From CAYXLI01 sp964464925 (lineage in GTDB: Bacteria; Acidobacteriota; Terriglobia; Bryobacterales; Bryobacteraceae), in assembly GCA_964464925.1 (NCBI GenBank), contig CAYXLI010000001.1, forward strand, positions 186,001 through 250,000: DNA of 64,000 bases, read 5' to 3'. Shown piece by piece: positions 17,605-26,720 of this stretch; within the stretch, counting starts at the first letter, position 1, and each line of letters begins with the position of its first letter. Position numbers and translations under genes: made by a program. The notes below the pieces were generated by a model that was not told the origin of the DNA, searched no databases, and saw only the letters and a list, made by a program, of their open reading frames with translations.

Positions 17605-19454
17605 TAGATTTTCGTTCCTTTCAGAGCTTTTCCAACAGCGGTATTCATCATGTTCTCTGCAAGCTTCATCGTCACTTCGTTTAACCTGTCGATATGCATC
17701 TGGATCAGGAGGTGGTCGTCCGAGTGGTACACCAGCAAGAGTTCATTGATCGATTTATCGATCGCCTTCCGCTCCTCGTCGCTCAGTTCGAAGTAGGCGT
17801 CGTTTCGCTTCGCCTTCTCCACTGCGGCAAGAATGTTGTCCGCTTCCACACGGACCTCGCGAACCTGCCGCTCCCGGAAATCTTCAGTCGCGTGTTCGTA
17901 CGACTCCAGGATCATCTTCTCCACGGCATCGTCCGTCAGTCCGTAAGAAGGCTTCACCTCAACGCTCTGTTCTTTGCCGCTTCTGGCATCCCGGGCTGTC
18001 ACGTTCAGAATTCCGTTGGCGTCGATCAGGAATTTCACCTCCACGCGCGGCATTCCCGCCGGCAGCGGATCCAGGTCTTTCAGATCGAATCGGGCCAAAG
18101 ACCGGCAATCTTTCACGAGCTCACGCTCGCCCTGAACGACATGGATGAGCACGTTGCGTTGACCATCCACTGAGGTGGTGAAGCTCTCTGTTGCGCTCGC
18201 CGGAATCGTTGAGTTCCTGTGGATCAGCTTCGAAACGACTCCGCCCATTGTCTCAATGCCGAGCGACAGCGGCGTCACATCCAGCAGCAGCGTTTCGTGG
18301 ACGTCGCCGGAAAGCACCCCGGCCTGCACCGCGGCGCCCAACGCTACCACCTCATCGGGGTTCAGTTCGATGTGAGGCTTCGATCGGAACAGCGTCTCGA
18401 CCGCTTGACGAACCAGCGGAATGCGTGTCGAACCGCCAACCATCACTACTTCGACGATGTCCTCCACTTTCACACCGGCATCCTTGATGCATTCCCTGCA
18501 CGGCACTAGTGTAGAGTTCACGAAATTACTAATCAGCCGGTCGAACAGCTCCCGGGTCAGTTCCCGGCCGTAGCGCTTGCCCTGCCATTCGAACACGATC
18601 GCAGTCTGCGGAACGAAGGACAACTCCTCTTTCGCACGAATGACCGAGCGCCGCAGTGTTTGCACAGCCTCTGCGCTTCCGGAGAGATCCGTGCCCCATT
18701 CGCTCTGGATATCTTCCAGAGCAATTCGCAGTAGCAGATTGTCGATGTCGTCCCCGCCCAGGTGCGTATTCCCGTTCGTCGCGAGCACCTCGAAGATGCC
18801 GTCCTGAATCTTCAGGATGGATATGTCGAAGGTCCCGCCGCCAAGGTCGTACACTGCAACGATGCCTTCCTTGCGCTTGTCCAACCCGTATGCCAGGGAG
18901 GCGGCGGTCGGCTCGTTTACCAGCCGCAACACTTCCAACCCGGCGATCCGTCCGGCATCCTTCGTCGCCTGGCGCTGCGCATCGTTGAAGTACGCCGGCA
19001 CGGTAATCACGGCCTGTGTGACTTCTTCGCCCAGGTATGCTTCCGCGTTCCGTTTGAGTTGTTTCAGAATCTCTGCAGAGATCTGCGGAGGTGTCAGCGT
19101 CCGATCGCCCAATCGCAGTTGAAGCACGGATTCGCTGCCTTCCGCCAATTGGAAAGGAAACAGCTTCAATTCTTCCTGCACATCTGCGACCCCGCGTCCC
19201 ATCAGGCGCTTTGCCGAATACACAGTGCGCTCCGGATGCGTGATCAGCAGATGCCGGGCCGCATTGCCCACCACCACGCTGCTGTCCCCGGTAATGGAAA
19301 CCACGCTCGGCACCAGCTTGTCGCCGTCATCGCCCGGGATGATCTTTGGCCCCGTAGCATCCATGAACGCAACAAGACTGTTCGTCGTGCCGAGGTCGAT
19401 GCCGACCACGCGCTTCTGTTTCGCTTCTTCGAAATCGATTTGGAAGGTAGACAT
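17604..19454 (-). CDS. hscA: Fe-S assembly chaperone HscA (Hsp70)
   Basis: 616 residues, HscA length. The nucleotide-binding domain starts at VVGIDLGTTNSLVAF (residue 16), with the phosphate-2 loop VYDLGGGTFDISIL near 200 and the adenosine motif VVMVGGSTRIPLVRQAVE near 340; the substrate-binding domain follows (LLLDVTPLSLGIETMGG near 393). It refolds or discharges IscU during cluster transfer with HscB. Sits 3 bp downstream of hscB on the minus strand and overlaps iscX by one base. Confidence 0.96.
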   Translation of the reverse strand: MSTFQIDFEEAKQKRVVGIDLGTTNSLVAFMDATGPKIIPGDDGDKLVPSVVSITGDSSVVVGNAARHLLITHPERTVYSAKRLMGRGVADVQEELKLFPFQLAEGSESVLQLRLGDRTLTPPQISAEILKQLKRNAEAYLGEEVTQAVITVPAYFNDAQRQATKDAGRIAGLEVLRLVNEPTAASLAYGLDKRKEGIVAVYDLGGGTFDISILKIQDGIFEVLATNGNTHLGGDDIDNLLLRIALEDIQSEWGTDLSGSAEAVQTLRRSVIRAKEELSFVPQTAIVFEWQGKRYGRELTRELFDRLISNFVNSTLVPCRECIKDAGVKVEDIVEVVMVGGSTRIPLVRQAVETLFRSKPHIELNPDEVVALGAAVQAGVLSGDVHETLLLDVTPLSLGIETMGGVVSKLIHRNSTIPASATESFTTSVDGQRNVLIHVVQGERELVKDCRSLARFDLKDLDPLPAGMPRVEVKFLIDANGILNVTARDARSGKEQSVEVKPSYGLTDDAVEKMILESYEHATEDFRERQVREVRVEADNILAAVEKAKRNDAYFELSDEERKAIDKSINELLLVYHSDDHLLIQMHIDRLNEVTMKLAENMMNTAVGKALKGTKI

Positions 19455-19457
19455 GGA

Positions 19458-20033
19458 TTAAAGAACCGCGGGCGTGAGTTCTTTTTCCACGTCGCGGATA
19501 AGGTTCCGTACGTAACGGCGCTTATTCAAAGCGCCCCGGATCTCGCCCAATATGGTTCGATCCTTGCTCGCATCAAACTTGCTGAACAGTTTCTGCACGG
19601 TCGAGTCGATCTCGTCCTGCATCGCTGTAAAGCGATTTCGCGCTTCCTCTAGCTGCGGACGCGCGCTCTCTTCACCGCCGCGCATCTCCTCCAGCGCCAT
19701 GTTCAGCTCAAAGACTTCTTCCAGCAACTCAGGCGGCACGTCTTTCGTGCGTTGCTCGCCTACATCGAAGCCTTCCTGCTTCAGCACGTATTCGGCTCGC
19801 TGCAGCGGATCTCGCAGAACACGATAGCCGTCGTTCAAAATCGCCGTCGCATCTACGGAGTATTCCTGCTCATCCGCCGGCCTGCGCGTAAACCTGTCCG
19901 GATGCAGTTGCCGGCTGAGTTGGTAGAACCGCTTTTGCAGATCATCCAGGTCCAGGATCAGCTTCCGCTCAAGGCCGAAGAACACGTAATAATCCTTCGT
20001 CAGCGGGGGCAATCCGTCCGGCGGAATGGGCAT
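19458..20033 (-). CDS. hscB: Co-chaperone HscB (J-domain)
   Basis: 191 residues. The J-domain spans about residues 11-85 with the HPD motif in LHPDRFTRRPADEQEYS, and the C-terminal three-helix domain contains AEYVLKQEGFDV and ELNMALEEMRGG, which bind IscU in this family. It stimulates HscA ATPase and delivers IscU. Three bases separate it from iscA upstream and hscA downstream. Confidence 0.94.
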   Translation of the reverse strand: MPIPPDGLPPLTKDYYVFFGLERKLILDLDDLQKRFYQLSRQLHPDRFTRRPADEQEYSVDATAILNDGYRVLRDPLQRAEYVLKQEGFDVGEQRTKDVPPELLEEVFELNMALEEMRGGEESARPQLEEARNRFTAMQDEIDSTVQKLFSKFDASKDRTILGEIRGALNKRRYVRNLIRDVEKELTPAVL

Positions 20034-20036
20034 AAC

Positions 20037-20369
20037 TTAAGCCGAGAACGAAGTGCCGCAGCCGCAGCTCTTCTTTGCGTGTGGATTGTCGAACTCGAAC
20101 CCGGAGTACATGAGCGATTCCTTGTAATCCAGAGTCATGCCGTCCAGGTACACGAAGCTCTTCGGATCCACGAAGATCTTCACATCTTCAAATTCAAATA
20201 CCTTGTCCGTCGGACGCGCCTGAGGAGAATACTTGAACTGGTAACTCAGCCCCGAGCACCCCCCGCCAAGCACGCCCAACCGCAACCCGCCTCCGCTCAC
20301 ACCCTGCTTGGCGAAAGCTTCGCGAATCTTCGTAACCGCTTTTGGCGTAACTTGAATCATGCTCTCCAT
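20037..20369 (-). CDS. iscA: A-type Fe-S carrier IscA
   Basis: 110 residues from ATG 20369, which overlaps the iscU stop by one base (TAATG); a second ATG at 20360 is also possible. All three family cysteines are present: GGGCSGLSY (about residue 44) and KKSCGCGTSFSA at the end. A-type carriers pass clusters from IscU to [4Fe-4S] enzymes. Longer upstream reading frame would run antiparallel through iscU in another frame and is not used. Confidence 0.95.
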   Translation of the reverse strand: MESMIQVTPKAVTKIREAFAKQGVSGGGLRLGVLGGGCSGLSYQFKYSPQARPTDKVFEFEDVKIFVDPKSFVYLDGMTLDYKESLMYSGFEFDNPHAKKSCGCGTSFSA

Positions 20370-20785
20370 TACTGAGACGCCATCACCTCGGAAGCCGTCT
20401 CGGTGCCCTGTTTCTTCTTGTAATCGGTGATCGCCGCCTTGATTGCGTCTTCCGCCAGAACCGAGCAGTGAATCTTCACCGGCGGCAGGGCCAGCTCGTT
20501 CACAATGTCCGTGTTCTTGATCTGCAATGCTTCGTCCACCGTCTTGCCCTTCAGCCATTCGGTCGCCAGCGACGAACTCGCAATCGCGCTCCCGCAGCCG
20601 AACGTCTTGAACTTGGCTTCCTCAATCACGCCCGTTTCCGGGTTGACCTGCACCTGCAGCTTCATCACGTCGCCGCACTCCGGAGCGCCGACCATGCCGG
20701 TACCCACGTGCGGGCTGCTCTTATCGAGAGAACCCACGTTGCGCGGGTTGTTGTAATGGTCGAGAACCTTATCCGAATAAGCCAT
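20369..20785 (-). CDS. iscU: Fe-S scaffold IscU
   Basis: 138 residues. Begins MAYSDKVLDHYNNPRNVGS, and carries the three scaffold cysteines in PECGDVMKL, FGCGSAIASSS and IHCSVLAEDAI, plus the HscA-recognition segment LPPVKIHC. Builds transient [2Fe-2S]/[4Fe-4S] clusters from IscS sulfur. It lies 27 bp downstream of iscS with an AGGGAGA ribosome site before the ATG. Confidence 0.97.
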   Translation of the reverse strand: MAYSDKVLDHYNNPRNVGSLDKSSPHVGTGMVGAPECGDVMKLQVQVNPETGVIEEAKFKTFGCGSAIASSSLATEWLKGKTVDEALQIKNTDIVNELALPPVKIHCSVLAEDAIKAAITDYKKKQGTETASEVMASQ

Positions 20786-20812
20786 TTCTGTTGATCTCCC
20801 TGTTCAAAACTC

Positions 20813-22027
20813 TTAGTGGGCTGTCCACTGCACCTTGGTCAGATCCACGCCCTCTTTTGCCATTTCATACAGCGGCGAAAGCTCGCGCAATTTCCTCACC
20901 ACATCGATCAGCTTGTTCGCGGTGTATTCCACTTCTTCCCGCGTATTAAAGCGACCCAGACCGAATCGAATCGAAGAGTGCGCCAGATCGTCACCCATAC
21001 CGAGAGCCTTCAGCACATAGCTGGGCTCCAGAGTGGCCGACGTGCAAGCCGAACCGCTCGACACCGCAATGTCGTTAATGCCCATCAACAGGCTCTCGCC
21101 TTCCACGTAGGCAAAGCTCATGTTCAGATTGTTGGGCAGACGGTGCTCCCAGGAGCCGTTGACGAACACTTCGTCCAACTCGCTCTCCAGCTTACTCTTC
21201 AGCCAATTCCGCAACTCGCGTAGCCGGGAGGATTCGGTCTCCATCTCCTGTTGGCACAGTTCCGCGGCCTTTCCGAGGCCAACGATGCCGGGAACGTTCA
21301 ACGTGCCCGAGCGCATGCCGCGTTCATGACCCCCGCCATCCATCTGCGCGGTCAGCTGCACCCGCGGGCTCTTGCGGCGAACGTACAGCGCACCCGCGCC
21401 CTTCGGGCCGTAAATCTTGTGGGCCGTAATCGACATCAGGTCGACATTGTCCTTGATGACATTGATCGGCACCTTGCCAAAAGCCTGAACGCCGTCGGTG
21501 TGGAACAGCACACCTCGTTCCTTGGCGATCTTTCCGATCTCCGCGATCGGCTGCAGCACGCCGATCTCATTGTTGGCGTACATGATACTGATTAGAATCG
21601 TCTTGTCCGTGATCGATTCCTTCAGCATGTCGAGGTCGATCAGACCGTCCGACTTCAGCGGCAGATAAGTTACGCGGAAGCCTTCCTTTTCCAGCCGCTT
21701 GCAGGTGTCGAGCACAGCCTTGTGCTCACTGGCGGCCGTAATGAGGTGGTTGCCCTTTTCCGCATACATCTGGGCCACGCCTTTGATGGCGAGATTGTTG
21801 GATTCGGTCGCGCCGCTGGTGAAAACGATCTCTTTCGAGTTCCCGCCGATCACTGAGGCAATCTGTTTGCGGGCTTTCTCAACCGCTTCTTCCGCTTCCC
21901 AACCAAACGAGTGATTCCGGCTTGCCGCGTTGCCGAAGTGTTCCGAGAAGTAGGGGATCATCGCCTCCAGGACACGCGGGTCCATGGGTGTCGTGGCATG
22001 ATTGTCAAGATAAATCGGCAGCTTCAT
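20813..22027 (-). CDS. iscS: Cysteine desulfurase IscS
   Basis: 404 residues from ATG 22027, chosen because it begins MKLPIYLDNHATTPMDP and overlaps the iscR stop (ATGA). PLP lysine in ITAHKIYGPKGAGALY, catalytic Cys in SSGSACTSATLEPSYVL (extended mobile loop, group I NifS/IscS type). Supplies sulfur for Fe-S clusters and tRNA thiolation. Second gene of the operon after its regulator. Confidence 0.97.
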   Translation of the reverse strand: MKLPIYLDNHATTPMDPRVLEAMIPYFSEHFGNAASRNHSFGWEAEEAVEKARKQIASVIGGNSKEIVFTSGATESNNLAIKGVAQMYAEKGNHLITAASEHKAVLDTCKRLEKEGFRVTYLPLKSDGLIDLDMLKESITDKTILISIMYANNEIGVLQPIAEIGKIAKERGVLFHTDGVQAFGKVPINVIKDNVDLMSITAHKIYGPKGAGALYVRRKSPRVQLTAQMDGGGHERGMRSGTLNVPGIVGLGKAAELCQQEMETESSRLRELRNWLKSKLESELDEVFVNGSWEHRLPNNLNMSFAYVEGESLLMGINDIAVSSGSACTSATLEPSYVLKALGMGDDLAHSSIRFGLGRFNTREEVEYTANKLIDVVRKLRELSPLYEMAKEGVDLTKVQWTAH

Positions 22028-22515
22028 AGTAATGTCTTCGTACTTTCCTGTCCTAATAGAGTCGGAAACACAGTCAGCGAACTGGCCGGAAGGGCCGTAC
22101 ACTCTTCTTCCGCAGCCTCTTCCTTCGCGATGTCAGCTACTGTGATGCTCGCCAGCAGGTTCTGGATGCCGTCATGTACTTTCCTTAGCGGCTCCCGGAC
22201 GCTACAACGCTCAGACTGATCGCAGGCCCCGTGCTCGGTGAAGCAGGCCGTCAGGAATATCGGTCCATCAATGGACTTGATAACGTCCAGGGCGCTGATG
22301 CTCTCGGCTTTGCGAGCCAACCGGTAGCCCCCATTCGTACCCTGCTCAGAAACCAGGAATCCGTTCTTTGCCAGCTTCTGCAACACCTTCGATAGCAGCG
22401 GGAGCGGAATGCCGTACGAGTCAGCGATCTCTTTCGCACTGGCGCTCTGATTCTTCACCGCCAGGTGCTTTAGCGAAATCAGCCCGTAATCAGCTTTCTT
22501 GGTCAACTTCAGCAT
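22024..22515 (-). CDS. iscR: Rrf2-family Fe-S regulator IscR
   Basis: 163 residues, winged-helix Rrf2 protein. Begins MLKLTKKADYG; wing segment GTNGGYRLAR at 59-68. Cluster ligands Cys91, Cys98 and Cys104 have nearly the E. coli IscR spacing (92/98/104), so a [2Fe-2S] cluster is expected. First gene of isc operon; a palindrome with IscR-like layout overlaps its probable transcription start, implying autorepression. Tail after residue 130 is acidic and then hydrophobic (ALPASSLTVFPTLL). Confidence 0.93.
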   Translation of the reverse strand: MLKLTKKADYGLISLKHLAVKNQSASAKEIADSYGIPLPLLSKVLQKLAKNGFLVSEQGTNGGYRLARKAESISALDVIKSIDGPIFLTACFTEHGACDQSERCSVREPLRKVHDGIQNLLASITVADIAKEEAAEEECTALPASSLTVFPTLLGQESTKTLL

Positions 22516-22530
22516 GCGATAGTACCAATG

Positions 22531-22549
22531 TAGGACCGAATCAGTCCTA
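22531..22549. promoter_or_regulatory. Candidate IscR operator upstream of iscR
   Basis: Perfect inverted repeat TAGGAC-N7-GTCCTA covering 22531-22549, 15 bp upstream of the iscR start and at the expected transcription start of the promoter at 22555-22584. Rrf2 sites in other bacteria have similar arm length and spacing; assignment to IscR is inference. Confidence 0.65.
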
Positions 22550-22554
22550 AATCA

Positions 22555-22584
22555 AATCTATCGCTTTGAATGGTCGTTAGTCAA
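22555..22584 (-). promoter_or_regulatory. Probable sigma-70 promoter of the isc operon
   Basis: On the minus strand: -35 TTGACT (22584-22579), 18-bp spacer, -10 TAGATT (22560-22555). Matches to consensus are 5/6 and 4/6. Predicted start near 22548 lies inside the TAGGAC palindrome and gives a leader of about 33 nt. Confidence 0.6.
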
Positions 22585-22803
22585 GTCTGAACGGTGATCT
22601 GGCGTGCTTGTAAGTTCCTGCAAATCAGTTGCTTCTGAAGGCGGGCAGATCATTCTCCGGCTTCTCATCTCTCCTCCGGCGCGTTATCCTGAAAACTTGT
22701 GACGGCGGGCCCCGGGGTTCTAAGCAAAAGCTTGTATTCGGCCGATTAGAAATCAGTGGTAGACTTGCCAGTTGCGCCCTGATTCCGTTTCTTCGCTATC
22801 TTC

Positions 22804-24195
22804 ATGATTCGATTATTCCGAGTCTTCGTCCCGACGAGTGTCATTGCACTGCTGATCTCGGAAGTTGTTCTTATCTTTTCCTGTTTCATCATTGCCAGTT
22901 ACATAGTCCTGGACTCCGATCCCGAGGTCTTCCTCCTGTACGACGGCGGACTCCAGAAAATGAGCCTCGTCGTGCTCAGCATGATGCTCGGCCTCTATTT
23001 TCAGGACCTCTATACGGACCTCCGGGTCCGCTCCAAAATTGCGCTGCTCCAGCAACTCTGCCTTGTGGTCGGGATCGTCTTCTTCCTCCAGGCGTTGCTC
23101 ACTTATGTAAACCCGAATCTGATGATGTCCCGCTGGATCATGATCACCGGATGCGCCTTGGCGCTTGTGTTGCTTCCGGCATGGCGAGTCGTCTTCACCG
23201 GGGTAGTTCTCCGGGCTGTTGGAGCTGCGCGTATTCTGTTCCTCGGGTCCAACACCGTCACACAGGAGATTGCCGCGAGTCTCCAGGAGCGTCCCGAGCT
23301 GGGCCTGATGAGTCTTGGATATGTGGACAGTTCTCGGGCAACGGGTGAGCAGCTACCGGGCGGCCAGGTGCTCGGCCCAATAGAAGCACTCAGGGATGTG
23401 GTTGCGGCGGCGAGACCGGATCGTATCGTCGTAGGCCTGAACGAGCGGCGCGGCATGCTGCCCGTCTATGACCTGCTCGACCTCCGCTTTCTCGGTATTC
23501 AGATCGAAGAGGCTTCTCACACATACGAGACTGCATTTGGCCGCGTATCTACTCGCGATCTCCGCCCTTCCCAGCTCATCTTCACTACCGATCTCGGGCC
23601 GCGGCCTCGCAGCATGCGCCTGCAGGCCATCTACTCCGTTGTGATCGCTTTCATCGGAGTAATTCTTACGCTCCCGATCATGATTCTCGTCGCGATCGCG
23701 GTCAAGCTGACTTCCCGAGGACCGATTCTCTACAAACAGACTCGTGTCGGCTTAAACGGCAAGACCTTCGAAGTCTTCAAGTTTCGGTCCATGCGAAGTG
23801 ATGCGGAGAAGGGAACTGGTGCGGTCTGGGCCGCCAAAGACGATCCTCGAGTCACCCCAATCGGTAAATACCTGCGCCGTCTCCGTTTGGATGAACTTCC
23901 TCAGTTGTTCAACGTGCTGCGCGGCGAGATGTCGATCGTTGGCCCTCGTCCCGAACGCCCGGAGTTCGTCCGCACCCTGAGCGAGCAGATTCCTTACTAC
24001 CGCCAGCGCCACTGTGTTCGTCCGGGCATCACCGGCTGGGCGCAGATCAATTACAAATACGGCGAGTCCCTACAGGACACCATCATCAAGCTCGAGTACG
24101 ATTTGTACTACATCAAGAACCTCTCGCCGTCGCTGGACGCCTACATCATCTTCCACACGACCAAGGTGATGCTCTTCTCGAGTCACGGGCAGTGA
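22804..24195 (+). CDS. Exopolysaccharide priming glycosyltransferase (polyprenyl-phosphate sugar phosphotransferase)
   Basis: 463 residues. Four to five N-terminal TM helices, a Rossmann-like central segment (ILFLGSNTVTQEI), then another TM helix near 290 and the C-terminal catalytic sugar transferase domain: KFRSMRSDAE, LRRLRLDELPQLFNVLRGEM, SIVGPRPERPEF, RPGITGWAQINYKYG. This is the PglC/WbaP-like family with EpsB/PEP-CTERM-type architecture. It would transfer the first sugar phosphate to undecaprenyl phosphate for an exopolysaccharide. No other EPS genes are adjacent, so the rest of the pathway is elsewhere. Divergent from iscR by 288 bp. Confidence 0.92.
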   Translation: MIRLFRVFVPTSVIALLISEVVLIFSCFIIASYIVLDSDPEVFLLYDGGLQKMSLVVLSMMLGLYFQDLYTDLRVRSKIALLQQLCLVVGIVFFLQALLTYVNPNLMMSRWIMITGCALALVLLPAWRVVFTGVVLRAVGAARILFLGSNTVTQEIAASLQERPELGLMSLGYVDSSRATGEQLPGGQVLGPIEALRDVVAAARPDRIVVGLNERRGMLPVYDLLDLRFLGIQIEEASHTYETAFGRVSTRDLRPSQLIFTTDLGPRPRSMRLQAIYSVVIAFIGVILTLPIMILVAIAVKLTSRGPILYKQTRVGLNGKTFEVFKFRSMRSDAEKGTGAVWAAKDDPRVTPIGKYLRRLRLDELPQLFNVLRGEMSIVGPRPERPEFVRTLSEQIPYYRQRHCVRPGITGWAQINYKYGESLQDTIIKLEYDLYYIKNLSPSLDAYIIFHTTKVMLFSSHGQ

Positions 24196-24205
24196 TCGCG
24201 AGGGC

Positions 24206-25378
24206 TTAGCGCTTTTCTTCGCTCACGACCGCTCCGTCAATTAACACGCCGGTGCAATGTGTCGTGTACTCCAGCGGATCGCCGTCATAGAGCGCGATGT
24301 CCGCGTCCTTACCCGCTTCAAGGGATCCGACCCGCTTGTCGATCCCGAGCAGCCGGGCGGCATCGATCGTGATGCTTGCTAGCGCTTCCTCGGGCTTCAA
24401 TCCGTTCCCAGCAGCCACACCAGCTTCGAAGAGAACAACTCGCGTTTTAGGCACGTAGCCTTCAAAGCCGCTTTGCAGTGCGAACGGGATCCCCGCCGCC
24501 TTCAGCTTCGATGCCGTTTCGAAGCTGATATTCCGCGTCTCGCCGGCAGCACGAAACATCGTGGGATGCACGATCACCGGATATCCCGATGCCTTGATCT
24601 GATCCAGCACCTCCTGCGCTTCCGCAACGCCATCCAGCACCAGCTTCAAATTGAACTCTTTTCCCAGCCGGATCGCGCTCATGATGTCGTTGGCCCGCTG
24701 CACCGTTACCAGCAGCGGCATCTCGCCTTTCACCAGTCTCGCGAATGCTTCTGTTCGCAGATCCCTTGCCCCGGGCTTCTTCACGAATTCCTGCGCCTTG
24801 ATCAGTTCCGTTCGCAACATCGCGATCGCCTTTGCGCGGCTCCCGGGCGACTTGCCCGCCTCCGCTCGGGCGCCTTCGCCTAGAGTTGCGGCCACCATCG
24901 CCGCCGGAACCATTGCCGAGTCCGCTGTGGGCGCATTCGTTTTGATGATCATGGTCTGTCCGGAGATCAGAATCCCCGGCCCGTGGCCCGTGTGGATCGT
25001 AGTCACTCCAAATCCACGTACCCATTCAAGCAGCCGTTCCTTCGGATCGAACGCATCGATCGCCCGTAGCTCCGGTTGCATGGGAGCACTGCGCTCCACC
25101 ATGTCCTGATCCTGCGGCTGATTGAGGTATCCAGTCAGCCCAACCACGGTGTGCGCGTCCACCAGGCCCGGCGTGACTACCTTTGCGGAAAGTTTTTTGT
25201 AGCCGCTCGGGATCGAAGTCGACGCAGCAGGTCCTACGCGCTCAATCTTCCCATCGCGCACCAACACGACTCCGTTGCGGACCGGCGCGCCGCTCATCGT
25301 GTACACAATTTCGCCTTGAACGGCTATCTGAGCCGGCGCAATCTGCGCGGCCGCCAGTGTAAGCAACAGCCAGCGCAT
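24206..25378 (-). CDS. Secreted amidohydrolase-fold protein lacking usual metal ligands
   Basis: 390 residues with an N-terminal signal peptide (MRWLLLTLAAAQIAPAQ). Amidohydrolase fold is clear: TPGLVDAHTVVG at 69-80 and the C-terminal GSLEAGKDADIALYDGDPL. The HxH metal motif is HTV (His76, then Val78), and the positions of the other His and the Asp in the neighbouring paralogue are TVQRAND (225-231), LDGV (248-251) and LQSGFEG (301-307). It is therefore probably a pseudo-enzyme or uses a different chemistry. Its ATG overlaps the stop of the intact paralogue (TAATG), so the two are coupled. Confidence 0.85.
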   Translation of the reverse strand: MRWLLLTLAAAQIAPAQIAVQGEIVYTMSGAPVRNGVVLVRDGKIERVGPAASTSIPSGYKKLSAKVVTPGLVDAHTVVGLTGYLNQPQDQDMVERSAPMQPELRAIDAFDPKERLLEWVRGFGVTTIHTGHGPGILISGQTMIIKTNAPTADSAMVPAAMVAATLGEGARAEAGKSPGSRAKAIAMLRTELIKAQEFVKKPGARDLRTEAFARLVKGEMPLLVTVQRANDIMSAIRLGKEFNLKLVLDGVAEAQEVLDQIKASGYPVIVHPTMFRAAGETRNISFETASKLKAAGIPFALQSGFEGYVPKTRVVLFEAGVAAGNGLKPEEALASITIDAARLLGIDKRVGSLEAGKDADIALYDGDPLEYTTHCTGVLIDGAVVSEEKR

Positions 25379-26670
25379 TAACGCACCTCCTCGTCGTCGA
25401 TTACCAATTCGCCTTCGCTGGATGCGCCATACCCGCCTACCGCAAAAAGCCGATCTTTCGGATCGCTCCGGTCGAATACCTTAGTGCCATCTACCCACGT
25501 CTGCAGCACATGCGTATAAACGCTCAGCGGATCACCGGAAAGTAGAATGAAATCCGCATCCTTGCCCGGTTCCAGCGAGCCGACTCGCTTGTCCAAATCG
25601 AGAATCCGCGCGTTGGCCATGGTCAATCCGTAGAGCGCCTTCTCCCTGGAGAACCCAGCCCGCACGGCCAGCGCGGCAGACCGCAGAAATAGACGCGAAT
25701 CGGTCACTCCGTCGTCGGTGTGAAAGCCCACCAGGACACCGGCCTTATCCAGAATGAGCGCTGTATCCATGCTGGCGTCTTTCGCTTCTATCTTCCCGCC
25801 GGGCGAGTCGATCACGATCACGGAGCAGGGCACCTTCGCCGCGGCAATCTGATCGGCCACCATCCACGCGTCGCTCACATGGTGGAGCACAACTTTGAAA
25901 TGGAATTCCTTCGCCAGCCGCAGCACGGTCAGAATGTCGTCATGCCGGTGCGTGTGGTGCTGCACCGTGCGCTTGCCGTCCAGCACATCCACCAACGCTT
26001 CCATTCGCAAATCGCGAGGCGGCAATTTCGACGCGTCTCCGCCGGCCTGCCGCACTTTGTCCCGATACTCCTGGGCTTTCACATATTGTTCCCGTACCAG
26101 CGCGGCCGCCTTGGCGCGCGTTCCCGGGAATGGAGTGGCCCGCCGCGGATTCGTCCCGTTGGCCATTTTGATCGCGCCGGCGATCGACCCGTCCGCATTC
26201 TTGATCAGCAGATCGTCCACCACTTTGCCGTCGCGCAGTTTGATATACAGCGTCTGCCCGCTCAGCAGGTGGCCTGAACCGGGCATAACGTTTGCCACCG
26301 TAACCCCGCCGGCCTGCGCCTTCTGAATGGTCGAGGCCCGCACATTCAACGCATCGAGGACGCGCACGTCGGGCTGAATCGGAGCACTCCCGTCCGCGCC
26401 TTCCACCTCGCCGATATGGCTGTGCGAATCGACCAGGCCGGGCATCAGCACCTTGCCGCTCGCGTCTTCCCGCCGCGCGCCGGACGGTATCGGTGTAGAG
26501 CCCTGTGGGCCAACCGCCGTGATCTTACCGCCCTGGACGATCAGAACCCCATTGGGGATCTCGGGCCCAATCACCGGGATGATGCGCGCGCCCACAAATG
26601 CCACGGGCGTCGGTTGTGCCCAGGCCGTGAGCACACATCCGCAGAGCAACAGCACCAGTTTGTGTGTCAT
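25378..26670 (-). CDS. Secreted metal-dependent amidohydrolase
   Basis: 430 residues with signal peptide (MTHKLVLLLCGCVLTAWAQ). Intact metal-site candidates: DSHSH (81-85), HHTHRHDD (238-245), His263/264 in VVLHHVSDAW, and HTDD (317-320) for the catalytic Asp. C-terminal GSLEPGKDADFILLSGDPL matches the family. Probable imidazolonepropionase/dipeptidase-like hydrolase in the periplasm; substrate unknown. Upstream of, and overlapping, the degenerate paralogue. Confidence 0.9.
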   Translation of the reverse strand: MTHKLVLLLCGCVLTAWAQPTPVAFVGARIIPVIGPEIPNGVLIVQGGKITAVGPQGSTPIPSGARREDASGKVLMPGLVDSHSHIGEVEGADGSAPIQPDVRVLDALNVRASTIQKAQAGGVTVANVMPGSGHLLSGQTLYIKLRDGKVVDDLLIKNADGSIAGAIKMANGTNPRRATPFPGTRAKAAALVREQYVKAQEYRDKVRQAGGDASKLPPRDLRMEALVDVLDGKRTVQHHTHRHDDILTVLRLAKEFHFKVVLHHVSDAWMVADQIAAAKVPCSVIVIDSPGGKIEAKDASMDTALILDKAGVLVGFHTDDGVTDSRLFLRSAALAVRAGFSREKALYGLTMANARILDLDKRVGSLEPGKDADFILLSGDPLSVYTHVLQTWVDGTKVFDRSDPKDRLFAVGGYGASSEGELVIDDEEVR

Positions 26671-26720
26671 TTGGGTAAAGAAGGAATTGTCGCATGCAGA
26701 AGGCGACGATTTCTTCTTTT

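Noticed and set aside
18762..19652. Plus-strand frame of 296 codons across hscA and hscB
   Set aside because: Antisense to two well conserved genes, and rich in His/Arg/Gln as expected for a mirrored frame.
20370..20558. N-terminal extension of iscA into the iscU region
   Set aside because: The sequence before MESMIQV is the iscU gene read in another frame and lacks family similarity.
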